Assembly (NCBI GenBank): GCA_026119935.1
Contig: JALRMH010000011.1
Span: forward strand, 434,001 to 498,000
DNA from: Endothia cerciana
Lineage: Eukaryota; Ascomycota; Sordariomycetes; Diaporthales; Cryphonectriaceae
Direction of reading: 5' to 3'
DNA: 64,000 nucleotides
Positions 34,193 through 45,717 of the stretch are shown piece after piece. Position 1 is the first letter of the stretch, and each line of letters starts with the position of its first letter. The position numbers and the translations under genes were made by a program. A model generated the notes under the pieces. It was given only the letters and a program-made list of their open reading frames with translations. It made no database searches and was not told where the DNA came from.

Positions 34193-35772
34193 ATGGACGC
34201 CTTCGTCACGAGGCAGAAGCGGAAGGCGAGTGCAGTGCAAGACGAGTGCCAAGATCACACGCAAGACTTTTCAGAGGACGAGCCCACCGAGGTCAAGCTT
34301 GCCGTCCTGTCCTCTCTACACCCGGGCTTCTCTCAAGAGGCCCTCCTCGATGTTCTTCTTGCCCACGATGGTGCCGTCTCCGAGGCTTCCGCCTCCCTTT
34401 CAGCGCCCAGCCCTGACAGGCCTTTGATGCCCCCAAAGAAGTCTTCTTCATCGACTGTTGGCTATCAGGCATCTCTGCGGGCCTTTTCTGCGTCAGAACG
34501 GGAAGACCGAGGCTCATCACCAAAGAAGGCCAGACTACTATCACGCAAGGGTGCAACGCTCCATCTCTTCGACCCTGTTGATATAGCCGAGCACACGCCG
34601 TGCTCCATCATCCACAATTTCTTACCGCCTGATGTTGCCAACGATCTTCTGGAGGAGATGCTCGAGGAGTCGAAAAGCTTCGAGAAGATCACCTTCAAAC
34701 TCTTTGACACTGTCGTCTCGAGCCCTCACACTTCCTCCTTCTACGTGGGCACCTACGGTGAAATGCAGGAACAGAGGTTTGAGGTAGGTTGGCCCGTCAC
34801 CCACCGACGCCCCCCCCCGTGCCTGGCTCTCCTTATCTACCGATATCATCCTTCCTCCCCCCTCCCGGGTCCGGGCCCTTTCTTCTTCTTTCGCATATTA
34901 TCTGCCTCTGTGGGACCATATCACCCGCTTCTTCGTATGCGATGGTGTATGCTGACCTCAAATGCAGTATCTGTACAATGGAGCTCGTATCGATGATGTC
35001 CGGAGAATTACACCGCAGCTCGGTAGAGTCAGGCCCCTAGTACAAGAGGCTGTGAACCGTGAGGTTCAAGAGCGGATCAGGACCCGGTACCCTGGGGGTC
35101 AAAAACTCAGATACCAGTCCCCTCCTCCTTGGGTCCCTAACGCCGCCTTTGTAAATTGTTACAACGGCCCAGGTGAGTCGGTGGGCTGGCACTCGGACCA
35201 GCTCACATATCTTGGTCCCCGACCGGTTATCGGGTCACTGTCTCTCGGCGTTGCGCGGGAGTTCCGGGTCCGGAGGGTCGGTACGTCTTCTCAGCTTTTG
35301 AAGCCCCCCTCCCGCGATTCGACCGGCTGATTGCGATATTGCAGTGCCCAAGGATGACGACAGTGAACTGAAGACAGATGGAGATGCCGAGGGCCAGATC
35401 GCGATCCACCTCCCTCACAATTCATTGCTTGTGATGCACGCTGAGATGCAGGAGGGGTGGAAGCACAGCATCGCGCCGGCGCAGGCAATCGACCCGCACC
35501 CGGTTGCGGGGAATCGACGCATCAACGTCACGTACCGCGACTACAAGGCCCATCTGCACCCCAGCTACACGCCGAAGTGCAAGTGTGGTATTCCGACCGT
35601 GCTCAGGGTCGTGCAGAAGAAGAAGGAGAATTGGGGCAGGTATTTCTGGATGTGTCATACGGGCTACGTTCCTGGCAAAGACGGGTGTACCTTCTTCCAA
35701 TGGGCAGAGTTCGACGACAACGGGGTTCCAATCTGGGACAAGGGCAAGCAACGAACAGACCAAGGCGGGTGA
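34193..35772 (+). CDS. CUE-AlkB-GRF zinc finger dioxygenase
   Basis: Exons 34193-34783, 34968-35280 and 35345-35772 join in frame (introns 184 and 64 bp) to 443 residues. Three modules are visible. A CUE-like ubiquitin-binding segment lies at residues 40-75 (LAVLSSLHPGFSQEALLDVL). The 2OG-Fe(II) AlkB domain, about 125-370, has iron ligands His272 and Asp274 in WHSDQ, His342 in WKHS, and 2-oxoglutarate-binding Arg360/Arg366 in RRINVTYR. A C-terminal GRF zinc finger has Cys380, Cys382, Cys405 and Cys416. AlkB enzymes oxidatively remove N-methyl groups from DNA or RNA bases; the PNAAFVNCYNGPGESVGWHS block resembles ALKBH2/3 types. The CUE and GRF modules suggest targeting to ubiquitinated factors and single-stranded nucleic acid. 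Confidence 0.9.
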
Positions 35773-36079
35773 GAAGCAATGTATGTTCACCATAACTAGT
35801 CTCGCGATGGCGTACGCCTGGTCAGACCAAAAAGACCGATCACCTGAATCTGATTTCTACACCCTGCAGTGAATCAACTAGCTAGCTGTACCCAACACTT
35901 CCAATCTTCCATGTGTTTATCTCGTATGTGCATCACTGCTCAATGTGCATCCAGCGATTTCTACGAACCAACCTGTGTTCATGCTCCCAACCCTGGACTC
36001 TTGAGCCCATTGCACTTGATCAGATATCTTGCCGGAGACTTGTCGCCTCTAATCAGCCGCTCATCACAACAATTAAAAC
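35773..36079. other. convergent intergenic region
   Basis: About 300 bp between convergent 3' ends. Nothing was recognised. Confidence 0.6.
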
Positions 36080-38562
36080 TCACCCATTCAACCACCAGTT
36101 CGCGAACCCCCACCTGCCAGAGCCCTTTCGGCCTCTACTACTTCCCTTGGGACTTCTGTGCTTGCCAGCAACCGCTCCGTCCTCCACCATGCTCACATTC
36201 GTCCGGTCGACCAGGCTCGTTCTGGAGCCCATGGCTGCCAGCCGCTGCCTTTGCATCATGAGCGCACTGCTACCATGAACACTAGCCTTCTTGCGCCTCA
36301 GGGCCCTGCTGTCCCCGCTGCAGGCCGCAGAGAAGGGCAGAGACACCGAGGCCGCAACGGATGCGGTCGTGGAAGTAGAAGGATTGCGCCGATAATGGTT
36401 CATACTGAGTCCGGAACACCGCCTGATTCTCTCCCAGACCCTGGAAGCTGCATCTTGAGACTCATCATCAGCGTCATCCGCGGCCTCGTTCGCTCTCAAA
36501 TTCTCATCCCGAGGATTTCGCTGTTTGCGAGGAGAACATTGTGTGGGCGGTGGCGGCGCCGGCCGTGAAGGTGAGGCCATGTGCATCGCTATCGCAGACT
36601 CCGAGGCTTGCTCTGCAGCATCTCGACCGCGACCTCGTAAGCTTCTCGGGCAGGCAAGGTATGTCGTCTTGCGAGGAGTGAACTTCTGAGGCGCCAATTT
36701 GTTCTGGAGGAGATTATCCGCGGCATCCATACCCCAGTGAGCTGCAATGATTCCTAAGAGACGGTTTGGCGTTGGTGCTGGAGGGGGTGACCACGGGGAC
36801 GCAGCATTGTATAGAGTGATGGCGGCGGTGAACGTCGTGCGAATCTTGGTCTGGGTGTTGACGATGCCACTGTTCGGCCCAGGTTGGCCTCTGGGGTTCA
36901 TGATAGATGAGAAGACCGAGTGCTGATAGATGATGTTTACTTTGATATACTCGCACTGCGCGCTACCAAGCTGATTTTCGAGGTCTTCCATCAGCTCATC
37001 GGATTGGGATCGAATATGGCCCTTGAGCCGGGAGAAATTGGTCAGGTTCAGCTCGACATTCACAAGAACAAGAGCCTTGGCGCCAGCTACGAATGTCCTG
37101 TTATCCATGTGTCAGTGCTAGACCACCATTTGCCGTCGCTAGTCCGTGGAAATACCTTGGAGATGCTTCATGCTCTATGACCTCAAGCACTCGGCTGCTT
37201 GGAGTGGCTTCGATATCGACCTGAATATCGTGCAGAAACCCATGGCCGCTTGTGTCTATCCCGTGTCAACAGAACGCAGTATCACGTACAATTATCTGGT
37301 CTACTCACCGAAACCTATAGAGCGCGAAGCCATTTGAGATCGAGGTGTAACGTCTTCTGATGAGTCTCCACGACCATGACCAGGTTGATGCAGGCGTGCT
37401 GAGATCTCAACTGCCACCCAAAAGCTCTGACGTCCACTGCTCACAACACGCATCTCTGGAGTTAGGCTTACGTACGGGACAAGTAGCGCGCCCCGCGCCA
37501 TGTCATGGTCGTTTTGGCTCATCGGGGTTATGAAAGGGTCATCTGCTGGTCGATCATCATTGCTCCGTATCAGTGGTGAAGGCTCGCGACACGCGAAGCT
37601 GTTGGCAGTCCTAGACCTCTGAATGATATCGATGAGTCCCGGAAATGGACGATATGCAGTAGGAATTGCCTGTTGTGAGTTCATCAAGGCGAACTGATCT
37701 CTGAATCCGACCGCAGATTTTACGAGGCCCTTGCCTCTGATTTTGGGGGAATTGCGAGACCGGATCGAGTCCATAGCGTGAGCGTCCCGAGTGACTTGGT
37801 TGTGGTGCAAATTTTGAGGAGCAGCTCGGCTTGCAGGGGCATCGTCATCACCGCGGTATTCCTCATAGCCTGGTACGGGAGTCAGTGGACGCTCACCCAA
37901 GGGCAGACTGAGTTCCAGACCTTTCGGCAGATACGGATCTCGACCAAGAGGCACGGGCGTCTCGTCCAGGTTATCCAACTTCCCGAATAGTCGACTGGAT
38001 CTGTGACCCCTGATCTTGGGCAAAGTCAACGGTCTATCGCCACCAGGAGGCTCGGGGGCGCTGCCGCGGCTCTCGTCCGTTTTCTGACTGGACTTCCTGG
38101 AGTGCTGGTCATCGACACGGCCAGATATTCCGCCACAATCGCTGTCCGACCGCTTTCTGATGCGGAGCGGGAGAACACGCTTCAATGATGGTGGCGTGGA
38201 GGACTCAGGGGTGTGGAAAAACTCCAGTCGAGGCGACTCCGACGGGGAGGTCTCCATACTGCCGAGGGGCTATCGATGAGAGATTTGTTGTCTGCGCCGG
38301 TCTTTTCCTCCGAGCTTACGAGAGGCGAGACCTTCGTGTCCGGGGTGAGGCGCTCGAGATCTGGCCAGGAATCTGCAAAGGAGGCCGAGGTGACGTACGG
38401 AGTAGGAAGCCTTCTGTGAGTTGCCCGTCTGACTGGCGGACGGTCTTCGGCCGGTTTCCACGAGGCAGGGACAAGCAGTTTGAGCAGGACGAAAGATACA
38501 CCAGCTACTAGAGCGATCGGTCCCAAAATCCAAAGTACGGTAACGCCGATACGATCACTCAT
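36080..38562 (-). CDS. large anchored protein of unknown function
   Basis: Exons 38562-38260, 38179-37309, 37255-37156 and 37097-36080 join in frame (introns 80, 53 and 58 bp) to 763 residues. Exon 1 encodes an N-terminal signal anchor (residues 5-30, GVTVLWILGPIALVAGVSFV). Then comes a long Ser/Pro/Arg-rich, probably disordered region. A more structured part around 400-540 reads HGFLHDIQVDIEATPSSRVL, then KALVLVNVELNL, SDELMEDLENQLGSAQCEYI and KVNIIYQHSVF, suggesting a beta-rich domain. The C-terminus is basic. I do not recognise the family. The first intron is the weakest join (acceptor TTGAAG, branch not obvious). Without it, the anchored N-terminus (38562-38182) and a second start at 38257 could be separate products. 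Confidence 0.6.
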
Positions 38563-38740
38563 AGTCAAAAGTGATGCTTTAATGCAGATAGCTGCTGGAT
38601 TGATAAAACGGGATTGTAAAAGTGAAGCGGTCATGGGTATCAATTCTAAACAATCGTACCGAGGTCGTGAGTACGGAAGAAAACATGATGTTGACGACAT
38701 CAAGTTAGTCGTGGCTTCTCTTAAACACCGCTGTGTGGTC

Positions 38741-39935
38741 TCACAAGTTGACGGAAGGAACAGCCAGAGGATCGGCTCTTGCCGACTCGCCCAGAGTCTT
38801 GTAGAGATTGTCTTTGACCGTCTCAACCTCAGTGTCCTCCATGCTGAGAAAACGAATCTAAGGGACGGTCAGCGTGCGGAAGACAAGTTGGAAGAAGGGG
38901 AGAGGCAACTCACTGTATCATCACCTCCGCCGACGCCCCCGTACAGCACCGGTTCTGATAGCGACGCCGCGATGCCCTTCTTCACCCTCTCCTCCCACAC
39001 ACCCTCCCAATTCCACTCTCCGGGTTTTCGAGCAGAAGGGTCGCCTTCAGGCAAGGTATGATAGCCTCGGTGAGTCCTCCAAGCATGCCAGGCGCCCGGG
39101 TTCCCAGCGGCCTCCAACGGCACCAAGTCCAACACATTTTCGTCGTCAAATGAGGTGCGAATGTAGCTCAAGACCTCAAAGGTCGAGACCTCCCTCTTGT
39201 GCACGTCCATGAATGACTTGGAAGCTACGCTCCCCGAGCTACGCCCCGTGCCCCCTGTATGTCCACGGCCCGCGCTGGAGGGAGACGCGTCCGATACCGC
39301 GATCTGGGAGTTGGGCGTGCTGGAGTTGCTATCCCTGCCGCCGCCACCCGTGGCCCTCGAGGACCTGGGGGGTGTTTGGAGTGTTGAGGAGTGTTGCGAG
39401 GCTGCGTGTCTGCTCCTGCTACCCCGGCCGAACCAGCCTGGGAAGCCGTGCCTCAGGCTGAAGCCGCCGGGCGGCAGACGCTCTTCGTCGGTTGCGCTGA
39501 CTGTCCCGCCTTCTTGAATGTCCGTCGTGAACGTATACGTTGACAGAGGCGTTATGAGAGGGTGGAAGATGTCGGTGGAGAATGTGACGAGCGGCGGAAG
39601 TGCGGGATATGTGTCTGGAAAGGAGATGTAGAAACGTAGGACGGCGGTGGCATAGGGACCTAGCACACCGTCAGTGGTTTTCTCGTTGCGAGCTGCTCAA
39701 CATTATCCGCTCACCTTTCCGCACAAATATGACACCCGACCATAATGAAGGGTCACCGGGTGTGAGACTGACGAAAATGCCCGGGGGGCACAACTGCTTG
39801 AGTCCAGCACTGTGGGCGTGTTAGCTACCTACGGACTAGTGAGTATCGAGATACGCTGAAGACTAATACGCACAATTCGGCGAGCAGGTTCTGCCGTCGT
39901 AGGGACGGCAGCATCATCATCTTTTCTGTGGCCAT
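38741..39935 (-). CDS. UBC-fold protein lacking catalytic Cys (UEV/AKTIP-like)
   Basis: Exons 39935-39874, 39809-39715, 39659-38914 and 38857-38741 join in frame (introns 64, 55 and 56 bp) to 339 residues. The first 90 residues follow an E2 ubiquitin-conjugating fold: LLAEFAGLKQLCPPGIFVSL, then DPSLWSGVIFVRKGPYATAV, LRFYISFPDTYPALPPLVTF and FHPLITP (His85-Pro86). In active E2 enzymes the HPN motif is followed by the catalytic Cys; here no Cys is present, so this is a variant E2 of the UEV/AKTIP kind. A Ser/Gly-rich linker follows, then STFEVLSYIRTSFDDENVLD and WHAWRTHRGYHTLPEG, and a helical end. AKTIP-type proteins work with Hook proteins in endosome/dynein transport; a fungal FHIP-Hook-FTS role is inference. 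Confidence 0.83.
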
Positions 39936-40972
39936 ACTGGAAATGCTGGCTTGTCAATGGCTAGCATAAATGCCAGGAGTCGAGAATCGAGACATGCGGT
40001 GACGTTGGTTGACGTTAACGTTAACGTTAACAGGGTTAGGGTTTCACTGTGGCCTCGCCTGAGCCTCCTGAGCCCCCTGGCATTTCTGTTCCTGGGAGCC
40101 AGTACACTAGTTTCCTACCTTCTGTCTTCCTTCGCCTCTCGATATGATGGGAATTAGCTCTCGTCACTATCAAGACGCGCACCATACTCAGACTAGCCAA
40201 GTGATGCGTCTTGTGTCTTCTCTTTAGGACGCCTTTCTCTTCCTATCAGTCACCCTCAATCAGCTATGCTATCTTGACTTCCATGAGAAAGTCAGGTAAT
40301 GTCATTCACTGTCGCTTCTTGGTCGCATGTCAGTGATAGGTTCGGTCCGTACTGTGATCATGTTCATCTTGCTTGGTCGTCGTTGTGTCAGAGATTCTGT
40401 TAATCCGGGATACATAAATCACTTATGCTGCTCACCTGAAGTCGTTCGCTAGTAGGGCACTTTCAGGAATACTCCTTCAAGCGGCGCATTGGAAGGGCAG
40501 AATACACACATCTGCGCGTGTGAGGGAGGTATTCTTTACCCATGTGACTTGGTGAAAAATGACAATGTACTTTACTATGTAGGAAGTCTGGAGGATGAGA
40601 GGCGAGTGCCTACTGCTGACCCTCGTCCGAAGCCTCAAATGGAGCAGGATTTCAGGGACTATACACAGCAAATCTCGAGGTTTGATGATTTCAAGGCAGC
40701 TGATTTTTCCACTAGAAGGGAATGCAGTCTATGCTGAGAGAAGTGGCGACGCCGTTGACGAGGAAGGAGTGATGTCGGATCTGGTCTCTCTCCAACAAAA
40801 GAAAAACATCCCGTCAGATCCAAGTTCGATCAGCAGCTCGATACATGCCACGACAAGCGCACAACCAGCCGACAATAGCAAGACCGTGACCATCCTTAAT
40901 GATCGATAAATACAGCTTATCGTTCTCCTCTCAAGTCGTCAAATCATTGAGGACAGTATCAATCCTGTCGCG
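39936..40972. promoter_or_regulatory. divergent intergenic region, UBC-fold / unknown gene
   Basis: About 1 kb. It contains the telobox/GTTAAC site listed separately. A 105-codon open frame at 40595-40909 has a protein-like C-terminal half but no start context or splice partner I could establish. Confidence 0.45.
40011..40044. promoter_or_regulatory. GTTAAC triplet repeat plus telobox-like GGGTTAGGGTTT
   Basis: Three tandem self-palindromic GTTAAC units (40014-40031) are followed at once by GGGTTAGGGTTT (40033-40044), whose complement AAACCCTAACCC contains a perfect telobox. It sits about 80-110 bp upstream of the UBC-fold start codon on that gene's promoter side. Binding by a Tbf1/Myb-type factor is inference. 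Confidence 0.5.
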
Positions 40973-42612
40973 ATGGCGTCGCATGCGAGTGTCAGAACCT
41001 CGGATCCACATGGTGAACAGCACCTCGGGATGTAAGCCATACAACATCCACGCCTGATTTTTTTCGTTGGGGCTCTTTTTTTCTTACCACAGGAGAACAG
41101 AAGTCTTGGTGAGGAGGAGAACCGAGAAATGATCCTTCCACGCCATGGTGTCCCCCCAAACACGCCCACGACTCCGCGGGAGAAGAGCCCCAAGCGCCGC
41201 CGAGTCGTGTCCCTCCAGGAGGATTCCTCACCACCCAAAGCCTCAAGACCCGAGGATTGGTATCTGTAAGCCGATAGCATCAACGAAGTCTTGTCACTGT
41301 TGATATAAGTGCTGATCTACGGGTCTACCCAGTATTGACCTCGATCCCGAGGGATTTGAGATCTACGAGCAGCCCGAAGTGGACACGCCGACCACAGTCG
41401 AGATATTGAAGTAAGCCTACACGAATTGTATTAACCCATGAGGAAAAGCCACTGAGAATGAGCAGCACCAGTGACACCGAGAAACCTCCTAGTCCCAGAC
41501 CCGCACATTTCCAAACTGAACCGGACCTTCAGGAGCCGGTCGGCGGTTCCTCAGCACCCATAGAGCCCTCGTCCCGCTCGCGAGCAGACACTTCAGGTTC
41601 ATCAAGCTCAGCTTGTGGATGGGATATTGCCACCGAGGGAGTGGAGTTCAAGGAGAGCGACGATTCTACTAGTCGCTCGCAGGTACTACAAATTCCGATC
41701 AGCGATGGACAACAACACGCAGCTCACAAGGCCACCCAAAGCACACATCATGACGTCTTAGCCACATTGATCTTTCTTGGTCAAGATATCCCCAAGATCC
41801 CTCCTGAGAGCTTGAATTACTTCCGCAGTCTCGGGGAGGGCTCTTCCGGTGGCAGCTCCCACGAGCCATGGGCCGAGCCTCCTGTGAGCTACGTCCCCTC
41901 GACTCATCCCTTTGGCCCTCGCGACCTCGTGCCAGGCTACTATCGCTGCCCCAGTCCAATATGCCCTGAGCCGTATGGTCCACCAAGTCAAGCAGAGGGC
42001 TATGACAAGAGGGAGCTGGGCCTACACGTCCTGGAACACGGATCAGGGTTCGATGTAGACTCGATCAGAATAGGAGTCCGGCTGCGCGTAATGGCTCTAC
42101 GCCTCTCACAGGGCAGAGATGCGGGTGCTGCACCGACGCCGCTCCGCTGGCGAGGTCCGACCTGCGATCTGCGGCAGGTTGCGAATGAATTGATCAATGA
42201 TTTGGAGGAGCTCCGGGCGTGGGAGCGGTCGCGGCAAGTAGCGACTCTGAGAAAAGATGAGGTCGTTTCCAGAAGGCCAGCGGCGACAGCTGAAGACGAT
42301 TTGGACTTGCCTCGGGTGCAGCCTGATGACAATAGCAAAGAACGCGAGGTGACCGATGACTCGGAGTCTCATCGAGGAAACCGGTTCTCAAGGCTAAGGG
42401 ATAATCGATTTCTTCGACCGAAAGAGGCATCTGCCATGCATCTGAAGGAAGTAGTTCGGTCGCCGCGGAAGAACCAAAGAATGAAACCTTTGCGAAAATG
42501 TAGGGACAATACCGTCGAGATGGCCAAGGAGACGTCTAAGGGTCGGCAGGAGGAGTCAGACAAGGAGAATTGGGATCCGGATGAGGCGGCCGAGGGCATG
42601 GAGGTCGACTGA
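40973..42612 (+). CDS. unknown charged protein, probably nuclear
   Basis: Best model: exons 40973-41031, 41101-41265, 41333-41410 and 41457-42612 (1458 nt, 485 residues) with frame kept through all three joins. The parts from residue 30 on are firmer than the start. The 5' intron needs a less usual acceptor (GAACAG) because the stronger CCACAG would bring a stop, and ATG at 41129 is an alternative start. Visible features are a basic TPREKSPKRRRVV stretch like a nuclear localisation signal, WYLIDLDPEGFEIYEQPEVD across a join, a central GYYRCPSPICPEPYGPP segment, a KRELGLHVLEHG segment, and a Lys/Arg- then Asp/Glu-rich C-terminus ending EGMEVD. No known domain is recognised. Confidence 0.6.
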
Positions 42613-42854
42613 AGATTGGTACTATGGCCTTGTAGTTTTCGCGATTAGTGGCGATTGTTTGATTTTTTGGGCTGACGGGCATGAACGAGAGATGAGAAAG
42701 CGTTATCGGTATGCCATATATGGCAGCTCTGCTGTCTTCCAGGGGTTTCGTGCCTTGATCAATTTCTACAGTCATCAAATTCGCTGAACCAACTCCGCTA
42801 GGGTAGCATGCGATGACAGATATTACCATACCGTGCGAGGCCTTCCCGACCAGC

Positions 42855-45717
42855 TCACCGCTTGCCCTTCTTTGTAGGTCGAGCATTCTTCTCCCTCTTC
42901 CTCTGCTCGATCTTCCTCGTCTTACGAATATCATCCGCACCTTTGATCTCCTTCCGACTGCCTTCTCCATCCTTAAACTTCCCGATTCGCTTCTCCTTGG
43001 CCTCGGCCACCCGCTTCTTGCGCACATGGTAGTCATCCCGAAACTTGTCGGCCTCCTTGGGTGCTCTCTCCTGCTTGTGCTTGAAATGCCGCCATCCACC
43101 ATCCCCACCACCGCGCCCAGGATTCCCAGTTGCGAGCCGCGCCATCCCAGGCCTCTCCGTCTCGCCCACGTGCGGCATCTTGCCCAAGCGGTGCGCGCGG
43201 CGCCACCTGTCAAACCGCCCGCTCTGGAAACTCGCCGCGATCTTGACGCCGCTCTCACCCTTGATCATGCGGCTCTTGGCACCCTTCGAGCCATCGGCGT
43301 CGTTGGACGTGTTTACGTACTTGTTCTGCTTCTTGTCCCAGCGCATCTTGGCGCGGGCGGGCGCACCAAAAGCCTTGGCACCGTCGTCGTTCGTCAGGTC
43401 CATGGTGACATCGCGGGTTGCCTCCACGAAGGAGGTTCCACCGCCGCCGACGCCGCTGCCGTTGATGCTGTAGCCCTTGTCTTCCTCGACGTTGGTCGTG
43501 CGGGGCGTGTAGGACATGAAGAATTGCGGGTCCTTCCAGGGCGTAGAGGCTTGCTTTGTGTCGGGTTGGGAGTCGGTGTGCTTTGAGACGGTCACTTCAA
43601 GTTCGGAATCTGAGTCCTCGCCATCCTCGTCATCGGAATCGAAAGCGGAAGGGCCATTTTCGCCCTCCGACATTTGCTCGTCGCTACTGCCATCGTCCGA
43701 ATCTGAGAGGCTGTCACGGCTGGTTTTTGGAGCATCGCCCATCTCCACGTCTTGGGCTTCTTCGGTCTTCTTCTCCATGCGATTCTTCGGTGTGATCTTC
43801 TTCCTTATCTCCCTCATGACCACTGCTCCGGAATTTGACACAAGCTTCTTGCCCATGTTGATTTCGAAGATGGTCTCTTTGGGTTTCCAGTTGCTGATCC
43901 GAGCCAGCATGTCGTTCCGAGCCTGCTCCGCCGCATCGTCGATCGCTCCGAATAGTGCGTGCAACTGACTCCAGCCTGTGGATGTGACGACCTCTTTCGC
44001 TCTTTTCGCGCTCTGACTGGACGCGGAGTTTCTAGTTCTCATGTATAGCTTCTCAGCCTTGGCGGCGACGGAGCGCAAGGCGTGGATGTCTTCGTTTTCC
44101 TTAAAGAGCTTGTTTAACCACTCAACGTGCATCTCAATCTCCGATCGCTGAAGGGCGCCAACAACCATATCCGTCGAGTATGACAGCGAGTCACCTCCTT
44201 GGCGGCCAAGCACAAGCTTTCTGTCGAGGAAAAGCTGGAGATCAAGCAAGTATGGTGCATCTGAATCTTGCAAGATGCTGTAACTCCAACCCTTCTTCCC
44301 GGCTCGCGCAGTTCGACCGACACGGTGGACGTAGACCTTGGGCTGGGGAGGAAAGTCATAGTTGATGACATTTGCGAGAATCGGAATGTCGATACCCCGA
44401 GCTGCCACATCTGTGACCACCAGAATATTCGTCCTTCCTTTCCGGAAATTGTCAACCTGGATCTTGCGTGCTGTCTGATCCAAGGAACCGTAGACATAGG
44501 ACACTGCGAAGCCCTGCTCGCGAAGAATGGCACCCAAGTATTCAACATGATGCTTCGTGGCGGCAAAAACTATCGTCGAGTGTTCTGTCGGTTTGTCGAC
44601 CGGGTTCGGATTGTCTGGTCCTCGTTTCCTCTTCCTCGAGAATCTGTCCGGCTCTTGTATCGCTCCTTCTGGTACACCCATTGGCACCTTGATCACATCA
44701 TGCAGGACATGCAGAAGACCCGCTTCCTTCTCCGCAGCCTTGACTGTGAAAAACGCAGTTTCCAGGTCAGGAGAAACCTTCGTCTCGGCATCCAACCTCA
44801 CCAGGCTAGGATCCTGCAACCCTGCCCTTGCAAACTCCACCAATGATTTTGGCAGAGTGGCCGAGAACAGCAGTGTCTGCCTCGAAGCTGGCAACGAGTG
44901 CAAGATCTCTGTGAGCTGAGCTGCGAAACCCATCTCAAACAACCGATCTGCCTCGTCGAACACAACGTATTGTATTGAAGCCAGGCTCAGTGACATCTCC
45001 ACCTTGAGATGCAGAAACCTTCCTGGCGTCGCGATGATGATGTCCGGGTTTGTCGTCATGAAGCCGAACTGCTCCTCCAGGCTGTCGCCACCGACGAGCA
45101 AGACGCACTTCAGGTCGGTGCCCTTCCCAAACTCCTTGACGACCTTCAACGTCTGCAGTGCCAGCTCCCGAGAGGGCGACATGACCAAAGCCCGAGCCCC
45201 GACCTTGGCACTGTGCGCCTTCAGCCTTTCTATCATGGGTATGACGAATGCGGCGGTCTTGCCGGATCCCGTCCTAGCCATTCCGACGACGTCTCTCCGT
45301 TCGAGAACGAGGGGTATTGCTTTGCGCTGGATAGGTGTTGGCTGCTTGAAGCCCTTGCGGAGGATCGCCCTAAGAAGCTTCTCGTTCAATCCTGGATGTG
45401 AATTAGTATGGCCTCCTACAGAGCTCAACGACGTCCCTCGTTCTCGTACCCATGGTCTGGAAGCCGCGGCCGCTCTTTTTTGCGGATATTGAGTTCATCT
45501 GTGAAGTCTTCCGATATGAGGCGGCCTGTTTGAGGGCAATGAATGCCTCATCGTCGTCCTCCTCTTCTGCGCCATCTTGGCTGTCGCCCAAGAAGTCGAA
45601 GCCCGCTTCTACTGCCGCTTGATTGGGCTTGTTGCTTTCGATATCCTCAGTGTATAACGAGTCGAATATGTCTGCCTCGGCGTCAGAAGGCGCCGGCGGA
45701 ACCGCGCGACGACCCAT
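42855..45717 (-). CDS. dbp10: ATP-dependent RNA helicase Dbp10/DDX54
   Basis: Exons 45717-45450 and 45391-42855 (58-bp intron with an ACTAAT branch) give 934 residues. The join restores GRGFQTMGLNEKLLRAILRK. DEAD-box motifs are in order: Q motif GFKQPTPIQRKAIP (103-116), Walker A ARTGSGKT (128-135), PSRELA (162-167), TPGR (211-214), DEAD (235-238), SAT, then VATDVAARGIDIP-type and HRVGRTARAG in the second RecA domain (VTDVAARGIDIP here). The C-terminal third has an acidic tract and the DBP10CT-type segment near ARAKMRWDKKQNKYVN and SFQSGRFDRWRRAHRLGKMP, then a Lys/Arg-rich tail. Dbp10 acts in the nucleolus on pre-60S ribosomal particles. Shares a 394-bp divergent promoter with mob3. Confidence 0.95.

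Noticed and set aside
40595..40909. 105-codon plus-strand open frame upstream of the unknown nuclear-like gene
   Set aside because: Its C-terminal half looks protein-like, but no start context or splice to the downstream gene keeps frame.
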